Below, piece after piece: positions 21,687 through 30,631 of a stretch of DNA of 46,575 nucleotides. Source of the stretch: Bacillota bacterium (lineage in GTDB: Bacteria > Bacillota > Clostridia > Oscillospirales > Ruminococcaceae); assembly GCA_023412215.1 (NCBI GenBank), contig JAEYNX010000022.1, positions 1 to 46,575 on the forward strand. Direction: 5' to 3'. The notes beneath the pieces are model-generated. The model saw only the letters and a program-made list of their open reading frames with translations. It was not told the origin of the DNA and did not search any database. Positions within the stretch are counted from its first letter, which is position 1. Each line of letters begins with the position of its first letter. The translations under genes and the position numbers were made by a program.

Positions 21687-24391
21687 TGGCACTGTTTGGC
21701 ACCATCCTTTCCATGAGCCTGACGGCCAGCTACGCGGCGCTGGGCGTGCTGCTTATGCGCCTGCTCTTAAGGCGGGCGCCCAAGGTGTTCTCTTACGCAC
21801 TGTGGGCGGCGGTGTGGTTTCGCCTGCTCTGCCCCGTGAGCTTCGAGAGTATCTTCAGCCTCATCCCCTCCCGCGCGGCGGTGCCCGCCGCCGCGCTGCT
21901 GCCCCAAGGCCCGACCATTCCTTCCCCCGCTTTTCAGGGCGGCGCACAGGGCGGTGCGCAGGCGGGGCAGGCCGCCCTGCCGCCGCAGCTTGCACAGCCC
22001 GCCCCCTCCCTGCCCCCATGGCGGGAGGTGCTCGCGGTGGTGTGGCTTGCGGGCATCCTGCTGCTGGTGTGCTACGCCGCCGTAAGCTACCTGCGCCTGC
22101 GCAGGCGCTTAGCCACCGCAGTGCTACTGCGGGAGAACATCTTTGAGACCGACCGCATTCACACCGCCTTTGTGCTGGGGCTTTTTAAGCCGAGAATCTA
22201 CCTGCCCGTGGGGGTGCAGCCCGACGAGGCCGAGTACATCCTGCGCCACGAGCAGACGCACCTTAAGCGCTTCGACCATTTCATCAAGCCCGCCGCCTTT
22301 CTGGCGCTGTGCGTGCACTGGTTTAACCCGCTCATCTGGCTGTGCTACCATTTCTTGTGCCGAGACATGGAGATGTCCTGCGACGAAAGTGTGGTAAAGC
22401 AGCTGGGCAGCGGCATTCGCAAGGGCTATTCCGGCTCGCTGCTCGCCCTCTCCGAGCGGCAAAACGGGCTGTTCTCCCCGCTCGCCTTCGGCGAAAGCGG
22501 CGTCAAGGCGCGCATTAAAAACATCCTAAACTACAAAAAGCCCGCGTTCTGGGTGGTGATCCTCTGCATCATCGCGGTGGCGGCGGTCACCATCGGCTTT
22601 GCGGCGAACCCGCGCAGGGCGGCGGAGGTTACCCCTCTCGACACCGGCAGCCTTGGCGCTTTTGATATAGAAAAGGTCTCGCTTGCGGCAAAGAGGTTTG
22701 GCGGCGTGCAGGATACCGACCCGGTTAAGGTCGGGGAGGCCGCTATCATCCAGTACTATTCCGCCTTTACGGGAGAGGATGTACCAAAGGAATACCGCAT
22801 CACCAACTTCTCGGTTTCCGATGTAACGCTGCTGGCGGGCGACCTAGCCGAGTTCTGCGTGAGCGCCAAAACAGCCTATACGACCACCGGCAGCTACTTT
22901 ATGAGCGCGAACGGGAACGGTGCCCCCACGGCGGACGGCACAGGGATACACTGGAGCGACTGCTATATCGAGTTTCGCGTCAAAAGCCTTGGCGGCGGGA
23001 ACTATGAAATCGTAAGCATCGGCACCGGCGGGGGCGCGCAGGGGCTTACGCCCGTCGCTGCCGTAACTGGGCCCGCCCTTGGCACCGCTTATCTTTTTAA
23101 CCCCGAGTTCTGGCAGGACAATACGAATGAGTCGCCCGTTCCGCTGGCGAATATTCCGTTAACCGAAGAGCAAAGCAACCGGCTCTATGCTCTGCTGGGA
23201 ACGGAGGACATCTGGCAGGCAGCACCCGAGGGGGACTACCCCAGCCTGCGGTATGTGCCGGGCATCCGGCTTGCGAGCGCCGCACCGCTGGGGCCGCAGA
23301 TTGCGCTATACGATAATATAAACGGCCAAACCTGCATCGCGGTAGCCGAGAGCATCGTCTCCTCTAAGATGCCGCGCGAGTATTACGCCGCCAAAGAGGT
23401 GTACGACAGCGTTCGGGCGTTTATCGTCGCCCTTCTGCCAACCGAGCCGAATGGCGAGAACCTCAAGGAGACAAAGGCAAGGCTGGAGCAGGAGCTTGCC
23501 GCGCTCCAAAAATCCTTGCAGAACAAGGAAATGGAGCAGGACGGGCAGTTGCGCAAGCTTGACGACTTCCAGAAATCCCTCGACGGGCCGCCCGATGAAG
23601 GGGAAATGGCGATTATCAATGAGTTAAACGACGCGGTTACGCAGCTGATGTATGAGTGCGCAAAGCTTGAGGACGCCATTAAGAAAAAACAGCAGGAGAT
23701 CAAGCTCTGCGATATGAATATCACCCAGCAGGTGATCGACTCCTCCCCCATATTCAGCGAGTGGCGCACCTATCAAACCGCCTTTCAGCAGAGTATGGAC
23801 GGGCTTGTAGGCCAGAACTGGTGGGACCCTAAAGGGACGTACTGGGATCAATGGCTGGTGGGCGTCTCCTCCGGCCCGGCGGCGGGCACAACGACCTTGC
23901 CCGACTACCGCCACAGCGGCGGCGACGCCCTCGAGCAGCTGCTCTACGACCATGAGGTAAAGGCCTTTGCCGACCCGGAAGCCGGCTTTACGGTTGTCGC
24001 CGTAAAGATACATAAGACGGTAGAGGCGAACCAAAAAACAAAGGTCTTTTTAACCACCGCGTTCTCCCGCTATCGCATCGATAACGGCGCGGTGATAGAC
24101 CAGGGCGGCGGACTGATGCCCTCGGCTGTCTCGCTTATCAAAGACGGCGACGGCAGCTACCGGTTATTTACGGAGGCCTTCGCGGGCAACGGCTCTGATT
24201 TTATACCCTCTATCCGTTTGTTCTGCACCCCGCCCGATTCGCAAACCGAGATCGAGGGGCTGGCCGACAGCATACTAAAGGAGTATGCAAACCCGGATGA
24301 CCTGCTGGATACCCTGCACCAAAATCTTGCCGACTACCTCAAAGCAAACGGCTATGACGGGCTGCCCGTAGTGCCTGCACCCGTTCCGTGA
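21683..24391 (+). CDS. BlaR1/MecR1-like M56 membrane protease sensor with large C-terminal domain
   Basis: Protein of 902 residues. The first ~310 are a BlaR1-type zinc protease: spans near 5-27, 37-60 and 115-137, then HEQTHLKRFDH (HExxH at 189-193), MSCDES (about 231-236) and a last span at about 287-308. On a signal it should cut the BlaI-type repressor encoded just before. In place of the penicillin-binding sensor of BlaR1 it has ~590 residues of unrecognised sequence: two beta-rich parts (about 315-470 and 470-590), a charged coiled coil (about 592-690; ARLEQELAALQKSL, DDFQKSL, ECAKLEDAIKKKQQEI) and a final beta-rich domain (about 720-895). No SxxK/KTG serine-transferase motifs are evident. 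It overlaps the repressor gene by four bases. Confidence 0.88.
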   Translation: MMALFGTILSMSLTASYAALGVLLMRLLLRRAPKVFSYALWAAVWFRLLCPVSFESIFSLIPSRAAVPAAALLPQGPTIPSPAFQGGAQGGAQAGQAALPPQLAQPAPSLPPWREVLAVVWLAGILLLVCYAAVSYLRLRRRLATAVLLRENIFETDRIHTAFVLGLFKPRIYLPVGVQPDEAEYILRHEQTHLKRFDHFIKPAAFLALCVHWFNPLIWLCYHFLCRDMEMSCDESVVKQLGSGIRKGYSGSLLALSERQNGLFSPLAFGESGVKARIKNILNYKKPAFWVVILCIIAVAAVTIGFAANPRRAAEVTPLDTGSLGAFDIEKVSLAAKRFGGVQDTDPVKVGEAAIIQYYSAFTGEDVPKEYRITNFSVSDVTLLAGDLAEFCVSAKTAYTTTGSYFMSANGNGAPTADGTGIHWSDCYIEFRVKSLGGGNYEIVSIGTGGGAQGLTPVAAVTGPALGTAYLFNPEFWQDNTNESPVPLANIPLTEEQSNRLYALLGTEDIWQAAPEGDYPSLRYVPGIRLASAAPLGPQIALYDNINGQTCIAVAESIVSSKMPREYYAAKEVYDSVRAFIVALLPTEPNGENLKETKARLEQELAALQKSLQNKEMEQDGQLRKLDDFQKSLDGPPDEGEMAIINELNDAVTQLMYECAKLEDAIKKKQQEIKLCDMNITQQVIDSSPIFSEWRTYQTAFQQSMDGLVGQNWWDPKGTYWDQWLVGVSSGPAAGTTTLPDYRHSGGDALEQLLYDHEVKAFADPEAGFTVVAVKIHKTVEANQKTKVFLTTAFSRYRIDNGAVIDQGGGLMPSAVSLIKDGDGSYRLFTEAFAGNGSDFIPSIRLFCTPPDSQTEIEGLADSILKEYANPDDLLDTLHQNLADYLKANGYDGLPVVPAPVP

Positions 24392-24423
24392 TGCTGCGCT
24401 TTGAACGCGCCTATCCATCATCA

Positions 24424-24465
24424 GCACCCGCCCCGCGAACATTCGCGGGGCGGGTGCTTTTCTTT
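24424..24465 (+). terminator. Terminator of the BlaI/M56 operon
   Basis: 16-bp perfect stem GCACCCGCCCCGCGAA (24424-24439) with TTCGCGGGGCGGGTGC (24442-24457), then TTTTCTTT. Confidence 0.92.
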
Positions 24466-24640
24466 CCAATTTGCGTATACCGGCTATTTTGCCCGCACTG
24501 TGTCCTAAACCATACCCAGTTTTTACTCAACCTTAACCCAAACCGCATTGCAGCACCCTTGAAAGCGGAATAAGCTTGAATAGGATAGTTGCGCAAACAC
24601 ATTTTTCCGCGAAACAGATCGCGGCGGGAGGAAACAACCT

Positions 24641-25975
24641 ATGCAGACCGAAAATCATCCGCTTGTGAAACAGACGAAGCCCTTTCGATACGCCTTCGGA
24701 ATGTTTGGCACCTCGATTCCGATCAATATGTTCAAAACCTACGCGGCGTTCTTCTACATAGACCACCTCGGGTATATCACTACGCCGCAGTTTTCGCTGA
24801 TTCTGTTCATCTACACCTTTATCGACGCGGTGGATAACCCGGTGTACGGCTTTTTATCCGACCGCACCCGCACCAAATGGGGGCGCCGCAGGCCGTGGCT
24901 GCTCATCGGCGCACCGCTTCTCGTGCTCTGCTTTATCCTGTTTTTCAACCCGCCTGCGGTACTGGGCCCGGGCTCGGCGTTTTCATACATGCTCATCATG
25001 TACCTGCTCACCGGCACGCTGGATTCGCTCATCAACGCCAACTACGGCGCGCTTTTCCCCGAGCTGTTCAAGGGGGAGGCCTCGCGCGCAAAGACCAACG
25101 CGCTCAGGCAGGTGTTCCAGTTTGTCGCCATGATCATCAGCATCGCCCTTACCCCTATCGTCACCGGCGCGATCGGCTTCTCGATGACGGCGCTCATCTA
25201 CGGCGCGCTTGCCGTCGCCGTGATCTGGTTTATGACGCTCGGCTGCCACGAAAACCCCGAATCGATGGAAAAGCCCAAGCCCGCTTTCTTCGGCAGCATT
25301 AAGGCGATTGCCTTAAACCCGAAGTTCTGGGTCTACGGCCTCACCAACGCCGCCTTTTACGCGGCGCTCGGCCTTGTGCAGTCGGGTGTTCCCTTCTTCG
25401 TCAAATATAACCTGCAGGAGGACGGCATGGGCTCCACCATCATGCTGGGTATCGTGATCGTGACGGCGATTCTTTTTATCCCCGTGTGGGTTCAGATCAT
25501 CAAAAAGATCACCCTGATGCCGGCGTGGCGCACGGCGCTGATCATCATCTCGGTGAGCGTTATCCCGCTCTATTTCACCTCTACGCTGCTGGCCTCGGCA
25601 CTGGTCGTTATCGCCTTCGGTTTCGGTATGGCGGGCGTCGCGACCACCATGGACATTGTGGGCGCCCGGATTCTAGACGAGGACTCCAAAAAGTACGGCG
25701 TGCAGCGCGAGGGCACCTTCTCCAGCCTGCTGGGCGTGCTCAATAAATCCAGCGGCCTTTTCACCTCGCTTGCCTTCCTGCTGGTGTTCCGCTTCTACGG
25801 CTTTGAGAGCGGCGAGAACCCCGGCGCGATGGCCGGTGAAGCCTCAAAGTTCCTCACCGTCTTGTTCCCGATTGCCATACTGGTGGTTTGCATCGTGATG
25901 TCGCGTTTTTTAAAGTTTGAGGAGGGCGGCAGGCCGCAGGCCGAAGCGCCCGGGCAGGAGGCCCTAACACACTAA
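24641..25975 (+). CDS. GPH-family sugar:cation symporter (MelB-like MFS)
   Basis: Protein of 444 residues with about 12 spans. The glycoside-pentoside-hexuronide family couples sugar or glycoside uptake to Na+ or H+. The early segment FGMFGTSIPINMFKTYAAFF and the cation-site region TFIDAVDNPVYGFLSDRTRT then KWGRRRPWLL (about 65-94; two Asp, then the D-R-T-R-x-x-G-R-R-R-P loop) are diagnostic. ARILDEDSKKYGVQREGTFS (about 343-362) is the conserved loop before span 10. GGGAGGAAACAACCT precedes the ATG. It is first in an operon with an esterase (17 bases downstream) and a PHP hydrolase, suggesting uptake and use of an esterified glycoside or similar compound. Confidence 0.9.
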   Translation: MQTENHPLVKQTKPFRYAFGMFGTSIPINMFKTYAAFFYIDHLGYITTPQFSLILFIYTFIDAVDNPVYGFLSDRTRTKWGRRRPWLLIGAPLLVLCFILFFNPPAVLGPGSAFSYMLIMYLLTGTLDSLINANYGALFPELFKGEASRAKTNALRQVFQFVAMIISIALTPIVTGAIGFSMTALIYGALAVAVIWFMTLGCHENPESMEKPKPAFFGSIKAIALNPKFWVYGLTNAAFYAALGLVQSGVPFFVKYNLQEDGMGSTIMLGIVIVTAILFIPVWVQIIKKITLMPAWRTALIIISVSVIPLYFTSTLLASALVVIAFGFGMAGVATTMDIVGARILDEDSKKYGVQREGTFSSLLGVLNKSSGLFTSLAFLLVFRFYGFESGENPGAMAGEASKFLTVLFPIAILVVCIVMSRFLKFEEGGRPQAEAPGQEALTH

Positions 25976-25992
25976 CGAAAAGAGAAAACGAT

Positions 25993-26745
25993 ATGGCAGT
26001 AATTACAATGGATTTTCGCTCCTCGGAGCTTAAGATGAATACGCTCGTGACCGTGGCGTTCCCCGACCCCGGGCGGGCCGGGAACGTTCCGCTCTCCTCG
26101 CGCAGGGTACTGTACCTGCTGCACGGCCTTTCGCACGACGGCAGCGCCTGGCTTCGGCACACGCTCGTGGAGCGGTACGCCGAGGCGCACGGGTTGGTGG
26201 TTGTGATGCCGAGCGGCGGGCGCAGCGCCTACTGCGACAACGTGCTCGGGCAGAACTATTTCTCACACATCGCAACAGAGCTCCCCGCCTACCTTAAGCT
26301 GGTGTTCGGGCTTTCGCAGAAGCGGGAGGACAACCTGATCGCGGGCTTTTCCATGGGCGGCATGGGCGCCATGAAGATAGCGCTTACCTATCCCGAGCGG
26401 TACCGCGCCGTCGGGAGCCTTTCCGGCCTGCTCGATTTAAGGCTGTACCTGCCGCTCGCGGACAAGAACGCGGCAAACGAGTTCCCCTTTTTGTTTGAGG
26501 CACTCGACGATCTCGACCACTCCCCATTAAACCCCGTCAACCTGCTTGACGCGCAGCGGCACCGGGACCTTCACATGTATATCGCCTGCGGATTGCAGGA
26601 CGACCTGCTGCACACCAACTACGCCTTCCAAAAACGCGCCGCAGCGCTCGGGCTTTCCCCCGAGTATGTCTTTGAGGACGGCGCCCACGAGTGGGGCTTC
26701 TGGGACCGCCATCTTAAGCTGTTCATGGACTATTGCATGAGGTAA
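25993..26745 (+). CDS. Alpha/beta-hydrolase esterase (EstA / esterase D-like)
   Basis: Protein of 250 residues. The nucleophile elbow is AGFSMGGMGAMKIAL (GxSxG, Ser about 119), the oxyanion loop YLLHGLSHDGSAW (about 41-53), and the catalytic histidine is in FEDGAHEWGFWDRH (about 225-238) with an aspartate in CGLQDDLLHTN. This is the family of small tributyrin/acetyl esterases and feruloyl-esterase-like enzymes common in gut Firmicutes. There is no signal peptide, so it acts in the cytoplasm on an imported compound, in keeping with the symporter gene 17 bases upstream. The PHP gene begins three bases after its stop. Confidence 0.9.
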   Translation: MAVITMDFRSSELKMNTLVTVAFPDPGRAGNVPLSSRRVLYLLHGLSHDGSAWLRHTLVERYAEAHGLVVVMPSGGRSAYCDNVLGQNYFSHIATELPAYLKLVFGLSQKREDNLIAGFSMGGMGAMKIALTYPERYRAVGSLSGLLDLRLYLPLADKNAANEFPFLFEALDDLDHSPLNPVNLLDAQRHRDLHMYIACGLQDDLLHTNYAFQKRAAALGLSPEYVFEDGAHEWGFWDRHLKLFMDYCMR

Positions 26746-26748
26746 ACC

Positions 26749-28026
26749 GTGGAGAAGCTAACCATCCGCCATACAGTAAAAAAAGAAGCCGAGGGCAGCT
26801 ATTATGCCATCGGCTTTGAGGTGCCGCCCGAGGTGGAAAGGGTGACCGTTTCCTACGCCTACAGCCGGCTCGCGCCGGGCGCCGGAAAGAATGCGGGGCT
26901 TATCAATGTCGTCGACCTCGGGCTGGAGGACGCGAGCGGCCGGTTTTTGGGCTGGTCCGGCAGCGCGCGCAAAAGCGTTACCGTGGGGGAATTTGAATCG
27001 ACGAACGGCTACCTCGCCACCGAGATTATGCCCGGCAGCTGGAGGATCATTGTCGGCGCCTACAAAATCGCCCCGCAGGGCGTTGAGGTCGATTACGAGA
27101 TTACCTTCACAAAAAAGGCCGCCCGCTGGTTTTTCGGCGACCTGCACATGCACTCCGACGCCTCGGACGGGCAGCACACCCTCTATGAGCTTGCCGCCAT
27201 CGCGCGCAGAAAGGGGCTTGACTTCATCGCCGTCTCCAACCACAACAACTATGCCGAGAACCTTTGCCTGCCCCATTTTCCGGCGCTCACGCTCATTCCG
27301 GCGGTGGAGTGGACGCACTACCTCGGGCACATGAACTTCTTCGGGCCGAAGGTGCCGTTTGCAAACTCCTTTATCGCCAACAGCCCCGGGCAGATGCTTG
27401 CGCTGATAGACGACGCGAAGAAAAGCGGGGCGATCGTCTCGGTCAATCACCCGAAATGCGACTTCTGCCCCTACCTGTGGGGAGACGACACCTGCTTTGA
27501 TATGATCGAGGTCTGGAACGGGCCGATGCGGCGGGTGAACCTTCGCGCCATCGAGTGGTGGACCTCGCTGCTCAAAAGCGGCAGAAGGCTGCCGGTCGTG
27601 GGCGGCAGCGATTTTCACCGCGACTTTCGCTATGCCCGCATGGGCAACCCCGTCACGGCGGTTTACGCGCGCTCGCAAAGCGCCGCCGAGATACTCGCCG
27701 CCGTTGCGGGCGGCCACAGCTATATCACGGGCTCGGTAAAGGGTGTCCGGCTCGGGCTGCGCTGCCTCGGCAAAAGCTTCGGGGATACCGTGGCGCTTGA
27801 AAAGGGCGCCGAGCTCACCTTTCGCGCCGACAACGCCGCCCCGGGGACGCGCTTAACGCTCGTGACCGGCGAGGGCGTTGCCGCGGTGTTCCATAAACGC
27901 CGCAGCCGATCGATTACCGGCAGCGCCGCCGTCACAAAACCCGGCTTTGCGTATCTCCTGGCCACCAGAAAGGTGCTGTTTTACGAGACGGTGTGCGCCA
28001 TCTCCAACCCCATCTACTTTGAATAG
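26749..28026 (+). CDS. CehA/McbA-type PHP metallohydrolase
   Basis: Protein of 425 residues. An N-terminal beta-sandwich (about 1-125) is followed by a PHP domain: FGDLHMHSDASDGQHT (about 130-145, HxH metal site), FIAVSNHNNY, LIPAVEWTHYLGHMNFFG, IVSVNHPKCDFCPYLWG and VVGGSDFHRD, then a C-terminal beta domain. PHP enzymes with this N-terminal domain (CehA-like) hydrolyse carbamates or phosphoesters; the natural substrate here is unknown. The start is GTG with GAGGTAAACC upstream, three bases after the esterase stop. Co-transcription with a symporter and an esterase suggests a catabolic set. Confidence 0.87.
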   Translation: MEKLTIRHTVKKEAEGSYYAIGFEVPPEVERVTVSYAYSRLAPGAGKNAGLINVVDLGLEDASGRFLGWSGSARKSVTVGEFESTNGYLATEIMPGSWRIIVGAYKIAPQGVEVDYEITFTKKAARWFFGDLHMHSDASDGQHTLYELAAIARRKGLDFIAVSNHNNYAENLCLPHFPALTLIPAVEWTHYLGHMNFFGPKVPFANSFIANSPGQMLALIDDAKKSGAIVSVNHPKCDFCPYLWGDDTCFDMIEVWNGPMRRVNLRAIEWWTSLLKSGRRLPVVGGSDFHRDFRYARMGNPVTAVYARSQSAAEILAAVAGGHSYITGSVKGVRLGLRCLGKSFGDTVALEKGAELTFRADNAAPGTRLTLVTGEGVAAVFHKRRSRSITGSAAVTKPGFAYLLATRKVLFYETVCAISNPIYFE

Positions 28027-28069
28027 GGCCGCGCCTGCCGTCACCCCAACCGGGAATATTCTAGGCGAA

Positions 28070-28118
28070 GAAGGCACCCGCTCCGCGAACAAACGCCGGG
28101 CGGGTGCCTTCCCTTCTT
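28070..28118 (+). terminator. Terminator of the symporter operon
   Basis: 11-bp stem GAAGGCACCCG (28070-28080) with CGGGTGCCTTC (28101-28111), then CCTTCTTAT. The ferredoxin gene approaches on the other strand, so it lies between convergent genes. Confidence 0.75.
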
Positions 28119-28140
28119 ATGCTTCTAGTTCGCTCTATTG

Positions 28141-28377
28141 TCACTCCAGCACGAGCGCGCGCATGGGGCAGAAGCTGACACACTTGCCGCATCGGATGCA
28201 CGCCTCTTCATTCACCTGCGGCGCCCTTACCCCCACCTGCGTAAGCGCCGCCGCCGGGCAGACGCGCACCGAGGGGCAGGGGTGGTTCTGCGGGCAGCGC
28301 TCCGCCTTTACCACCAGTTTCTTTGCGCTGTTATCCCCCGCCGCCTTCCCGAACATCCCTAACACGCCTTTTCGCAT
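28141..28377 (-). CDS. Small 4Fe-4S ferredoxin-like protein
   Basis: Protein of 78 residues. The C-terminal cluster motif CIRCGKCVSFCP (CxxCxxCxxxC-P) is intact. The first motif, CPQNHPCPSVRVCP, is irregular (CxxxxxCxxxxxCP) but could with another cysteine hold a second cluster. This pattern is known from short Firmicutes ferredoxins that follow a Lys-rich N-terminus (KKLVVKAERCPQNHPC). It would pass electrons between redox enzymes. The ATG at 28377 has GGAG eight bases upstream; a GTG three codons earlier is possible. It stands alone. Confidence 0.82.
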   Translation of the reverse strand: MRKGVLGMFGKAAGDNSAKKLVVKAERCPQNHPCPSVRVCPAAALTQVGVRAPQVNEEACIRCGKCVSFCPMRALVLE

Positions 28378-28682
28378 ACCACACACTCCATTTCACCTGT
28401 AGTATCCATCCCGCCGATTGAACGGCAGCATCCCCAGTATAGCGCAAAGCGGCATGACCTTCGGTGACAAAATCACGGAGGCACGCGCGTATGGCGCAGA
28501 TACGGGAGAATTACTGCCGCAGGGGGCAAACTTGCGTTGTCTGCCCTCCGGTTCATGCAACAACGACGGGCAAGAGCGGTCTTATGCTTCATTCTATTAA
28601 CAGCGTAGGCGTTATAAACCGCCAAATTTGCGTTTTAACGCGTTTTCTGCTTGTACACTTTAAAGCGGCAATGTAATATTCT

Positions 28683-28709
28683 ATACTTATTTCTTATTGA
28701 AATTAGTAT
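28683..28709. repeat. Compact AT-rich palindromic repeat
   Basis: ATACTTATTTC joined directly to TTATTGAAATTAGTAT: the same ends as the unit at 2609-2710 without its centre. It lies just before the trpB2 promoter. The stretch 28387-28680 holds no gene or structure that I can support. Confidence 0.6.
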
Positions 28710-28720
28710 TACGAAAGTAA

Positions 28721-28749
28721 TTGACAACAGCGCATCGGCATGCTATTAT
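28721..28749 (+). promoter_or_regulatory. Promoter of the T-box/trpB2 unit
   Basis: TTGACA (28721-28726), 17-base spacer, TATTAT (28744-28749). Confidence 0.85.
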
Positions 28750-28755
28750 CTGGGT

Positions 28756-29056
28756 ATCGAATATCGTTAAACCAACGAGTAAGAAAAGTAGGTAACTCCT
28801 AAACGGGCGCAGAGAGCCGCTAAAGGGTGTGAAGGCGGTGCCGTTTGTTTTACCGAATGGGCTTATGAGGGTGGCCGAAAGGGGGGTACCCCCAAGTAGC
28901 AGCCGACGGGAGCTTCACCCGTTACCAAGGAAGCATGCATGGTGGTGCATGGAGCAAGCGGGCCTTGGGGCTTAAGCCCTTGGCCAATCCGGGTGGTACC
29001 GCAGGAGTATTTTAACTCTTGTCCCTGTTTTACAGCAGGGGCAGGAGTTTTTTTAT
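28756..29056 (+). promoter_or_regulatory. T-box leader, probably tRNA-Trp responsive, controlling trpB2
   Basis: A ~300-base leader ending in the T-box proper: GGGTGGTACCGC at 28991-29002, which pairs with the tRNA acceptor end. The terminator has arms AACTCTTGTCCCTG (29014-29027) and CAGGGGCAGGAGTT (29036-29049) and a run of T. The stem I base is probably GGTAAC (28791-28796) with GTTACC (28920-28925), and AGAGAGCCGC near 28811 is a stem I internal motif. A TGG in GAATGGGC (28858-28860) is a good specifier candidate and fits the downstream tryptophan synthase. Uncharged tRNA-Trp would favour read-through into trpB2. Confidence 0.9.
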
Positions 29057-29119
29057 TGGTTTCTTTGCCGCTTTGCGGCACAATAATAATACTAATCACG
29101 ATGCGAGGGAGAGATTACT

Positions 29120-30505
29120 ATGGCGAACATTCCGTACAGAACCTACCTTACCGAGGAGCAGATGCCGAAATACTGGTACAACATGCGCGTAGACATGAAG
29201 GAGCAGCACGACCCCTTCATCAACCCGGGCACGATGAAGCCCGCGGCAAAGGAAGACCTGCTGCCTGTTTTCTGCGAGGAGCTGGTAAACCAGGAGTTCA
29301 ACACCACCGACCGTTACATCGAAATCCCCGGGCAGGTGCGCGAGTTCTACCGCACCTACCGCCCCTCCCCGCTCATCCGCGCGTACAACCTTGAGAAGGA
29401 GCTGGGCACCCCCGCGAAGATCTACTATAAGTTCGAGGGCAACAACACCTCGGGCAGCCACAAACTAAACTCCGCCGTGGCGCAGGTGTACTATGCGAAG
29501 GCGCAGGGCATCACCAACCTCACCACCGAGACGGGCGCCGGGCAGTGGGGCACCGCGCTCTCGATGGCGGCGGCCTACTTCAAAATTCCGCTCACCGTTT
29601 ACATGGTAAAGGTGAGCGCCCAGCAGAAGCCCTACCGCAAGGCGATCATCGAGACCTTCGGCGCCAAGGTCATCCCCAGCCCCAGCGTCACCACCGAGAG
29701 CGGCAGAAAGATTTTGGCCGCCACCCCCGAAACGGGAGGCAGCCTAGGCTGCGCCATCTCGGAGGCGGTGGAGAAGGCGGTTACCACCCCCGGCAGCCGC
29801 TATGTGCTCGGCTCGGTGCTCGATCAGGTTCTGCTGCATCAGGCCATCATCGGCAGCGAGTGCAAGGCCGCGATGGACCTTCTGGGCGAGCAGCCCGATA
29901 TCCTCATCGGCTGCGCGGGCGGCGGCTCCAACCTCGGCGGCTTTATCTCGGAGTACATGGGCGAGCACCTGCAGGGCAAAAACGACATCCGCTTTATCGC
30001 GGTGGAGCCCGCCTCCTGCCCCTCCTTTACCCGCGGCAGGTACGCCTACGATTTCTGTGACACCGGCCGCATCACCCCGCTCGCCAAGATGTACACCCTC
30101 GGCAGCGACTTTATGCCCTCGCCCATCCACGCGGGCGGGCTGCGCTACCACGGCATGTCGCCTATCCTAAGCAAGCTGTACCACGACGGCTACTTAGAAG
30201 CGCGCGCCGTGACCCAGACCTCGGTGTTCGACGCGGCGCAGACCTTCGCGCGCGTAGAGCAGATTCTGCCCGCGCCCGAGAGCTCCCACGCCATCCGCGT
30301 GGCCATTGACGAGGCCCTTAATTGCAAGGAGACGGGCGAAAGCAAGACCATCCTCTTCAACCTCACCGGCACCGGCTACTTCGACATGACGGCCTACCTG
30401 CAGTACAACGAGGGCCGCATGACCGACTATGTTCCCACCGACGACGACTTAAAAGTAGGCTTTGATTCCTTAAAGACCATCCCCGTGAACGAGGGGCTGC
30501 TGTAA
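29120..30505 (+). CDS. trpB2: Tryptophan synthase beta chain, TrpB2 type
   Basis: Protein of 461 residues, longer than TrpB1 (~400) and typical of TrpB2. It joins indole with serine to give tryptophan using PLP. The PLP lysine is in NNTSGSHKLNSAVAQ (Lys115), the phosphate-binding loop is GCAGGGSNLGG, and the C-terminal GTGYFDM is typical. The N-terminal extension and GSHKLNSA context fit TrpB2, which binds TrpA poorly and may salvage free indole. No trpA or other trp genes are near; the gene is alone behind a T-box. GAGGGAGAGATTACT precedes the ATG. Confidence 0.93.
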   Translation: MANIPYRTYLTEEQMPKYWYNMRVDMKEQHDPFINPGTMKPAAKEDLLPVFCEELVNQEFNTTDRYIEIPGQVREFYRTYRPSPLIRAYNLEKELGTPAKIYYKFEGNNTSGSHKLNSAVAQVYYAKAQGITNLTTETGAGQWGTALSMAAAYFKIPLTVYMVKVSAQQKPYRKAIIETFGAKVIPSPSVTTESGRKILAATPETGGSLGCAISEAVEKAVTTPGSRYVLGSVLDQVLLHQAIIGSECKAAMDLLGEQPDILIGCAGGGSNLGGFISEYMGEHLQGKNDIRFIAVEPASCPSFTRGRYAYDFCDTGRITPLAKMYTLGSDFMPSPIHAGGLRYHGMSPILSKLYHDGYLEARAVTQTSVFDAAQTFARVEQILPAPESSHAIRVAIDEALNCKETGESKTILFNLTGTGYFDMTAYLQYNEGRMTDYVPTDDDLKVGFDSLKTIPVNEGLL

Positions 30506-30517
30506 AAGATAATTTTG

Positions 30518-30552
30518 AGGGGGTAGGCTTTCGGCTTACCCCTTTTATTTTT
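30518..30552 (+). terminator. Terminator of trpB2
   Basis: Arms GGGGTAGGC and GGCTTACCCC around a 4-base loop, followed by TTTTATTTTT. Confidence 0.85.
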
Positions 30553-30631
30553 GCAAGATTTCAAAATATGTTGTAACGCGCAAGAATTTGTTGTAATATG
30601 GTAATAAATCATCCGCAAAGGATGTGCCTTG

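Noticed and set aside
26758..27717. 319-codon open frame opposite the PHP gene
   Set aside because: The PHP motifs on the plus strand are clear; this is the mirror frame of a GC-rich gene.
28418..28676. Short open frames of 60-70 codons upstream of the T-box
   Set aside because: Overlapping frames without ribosome site, promoter or recognisable content.
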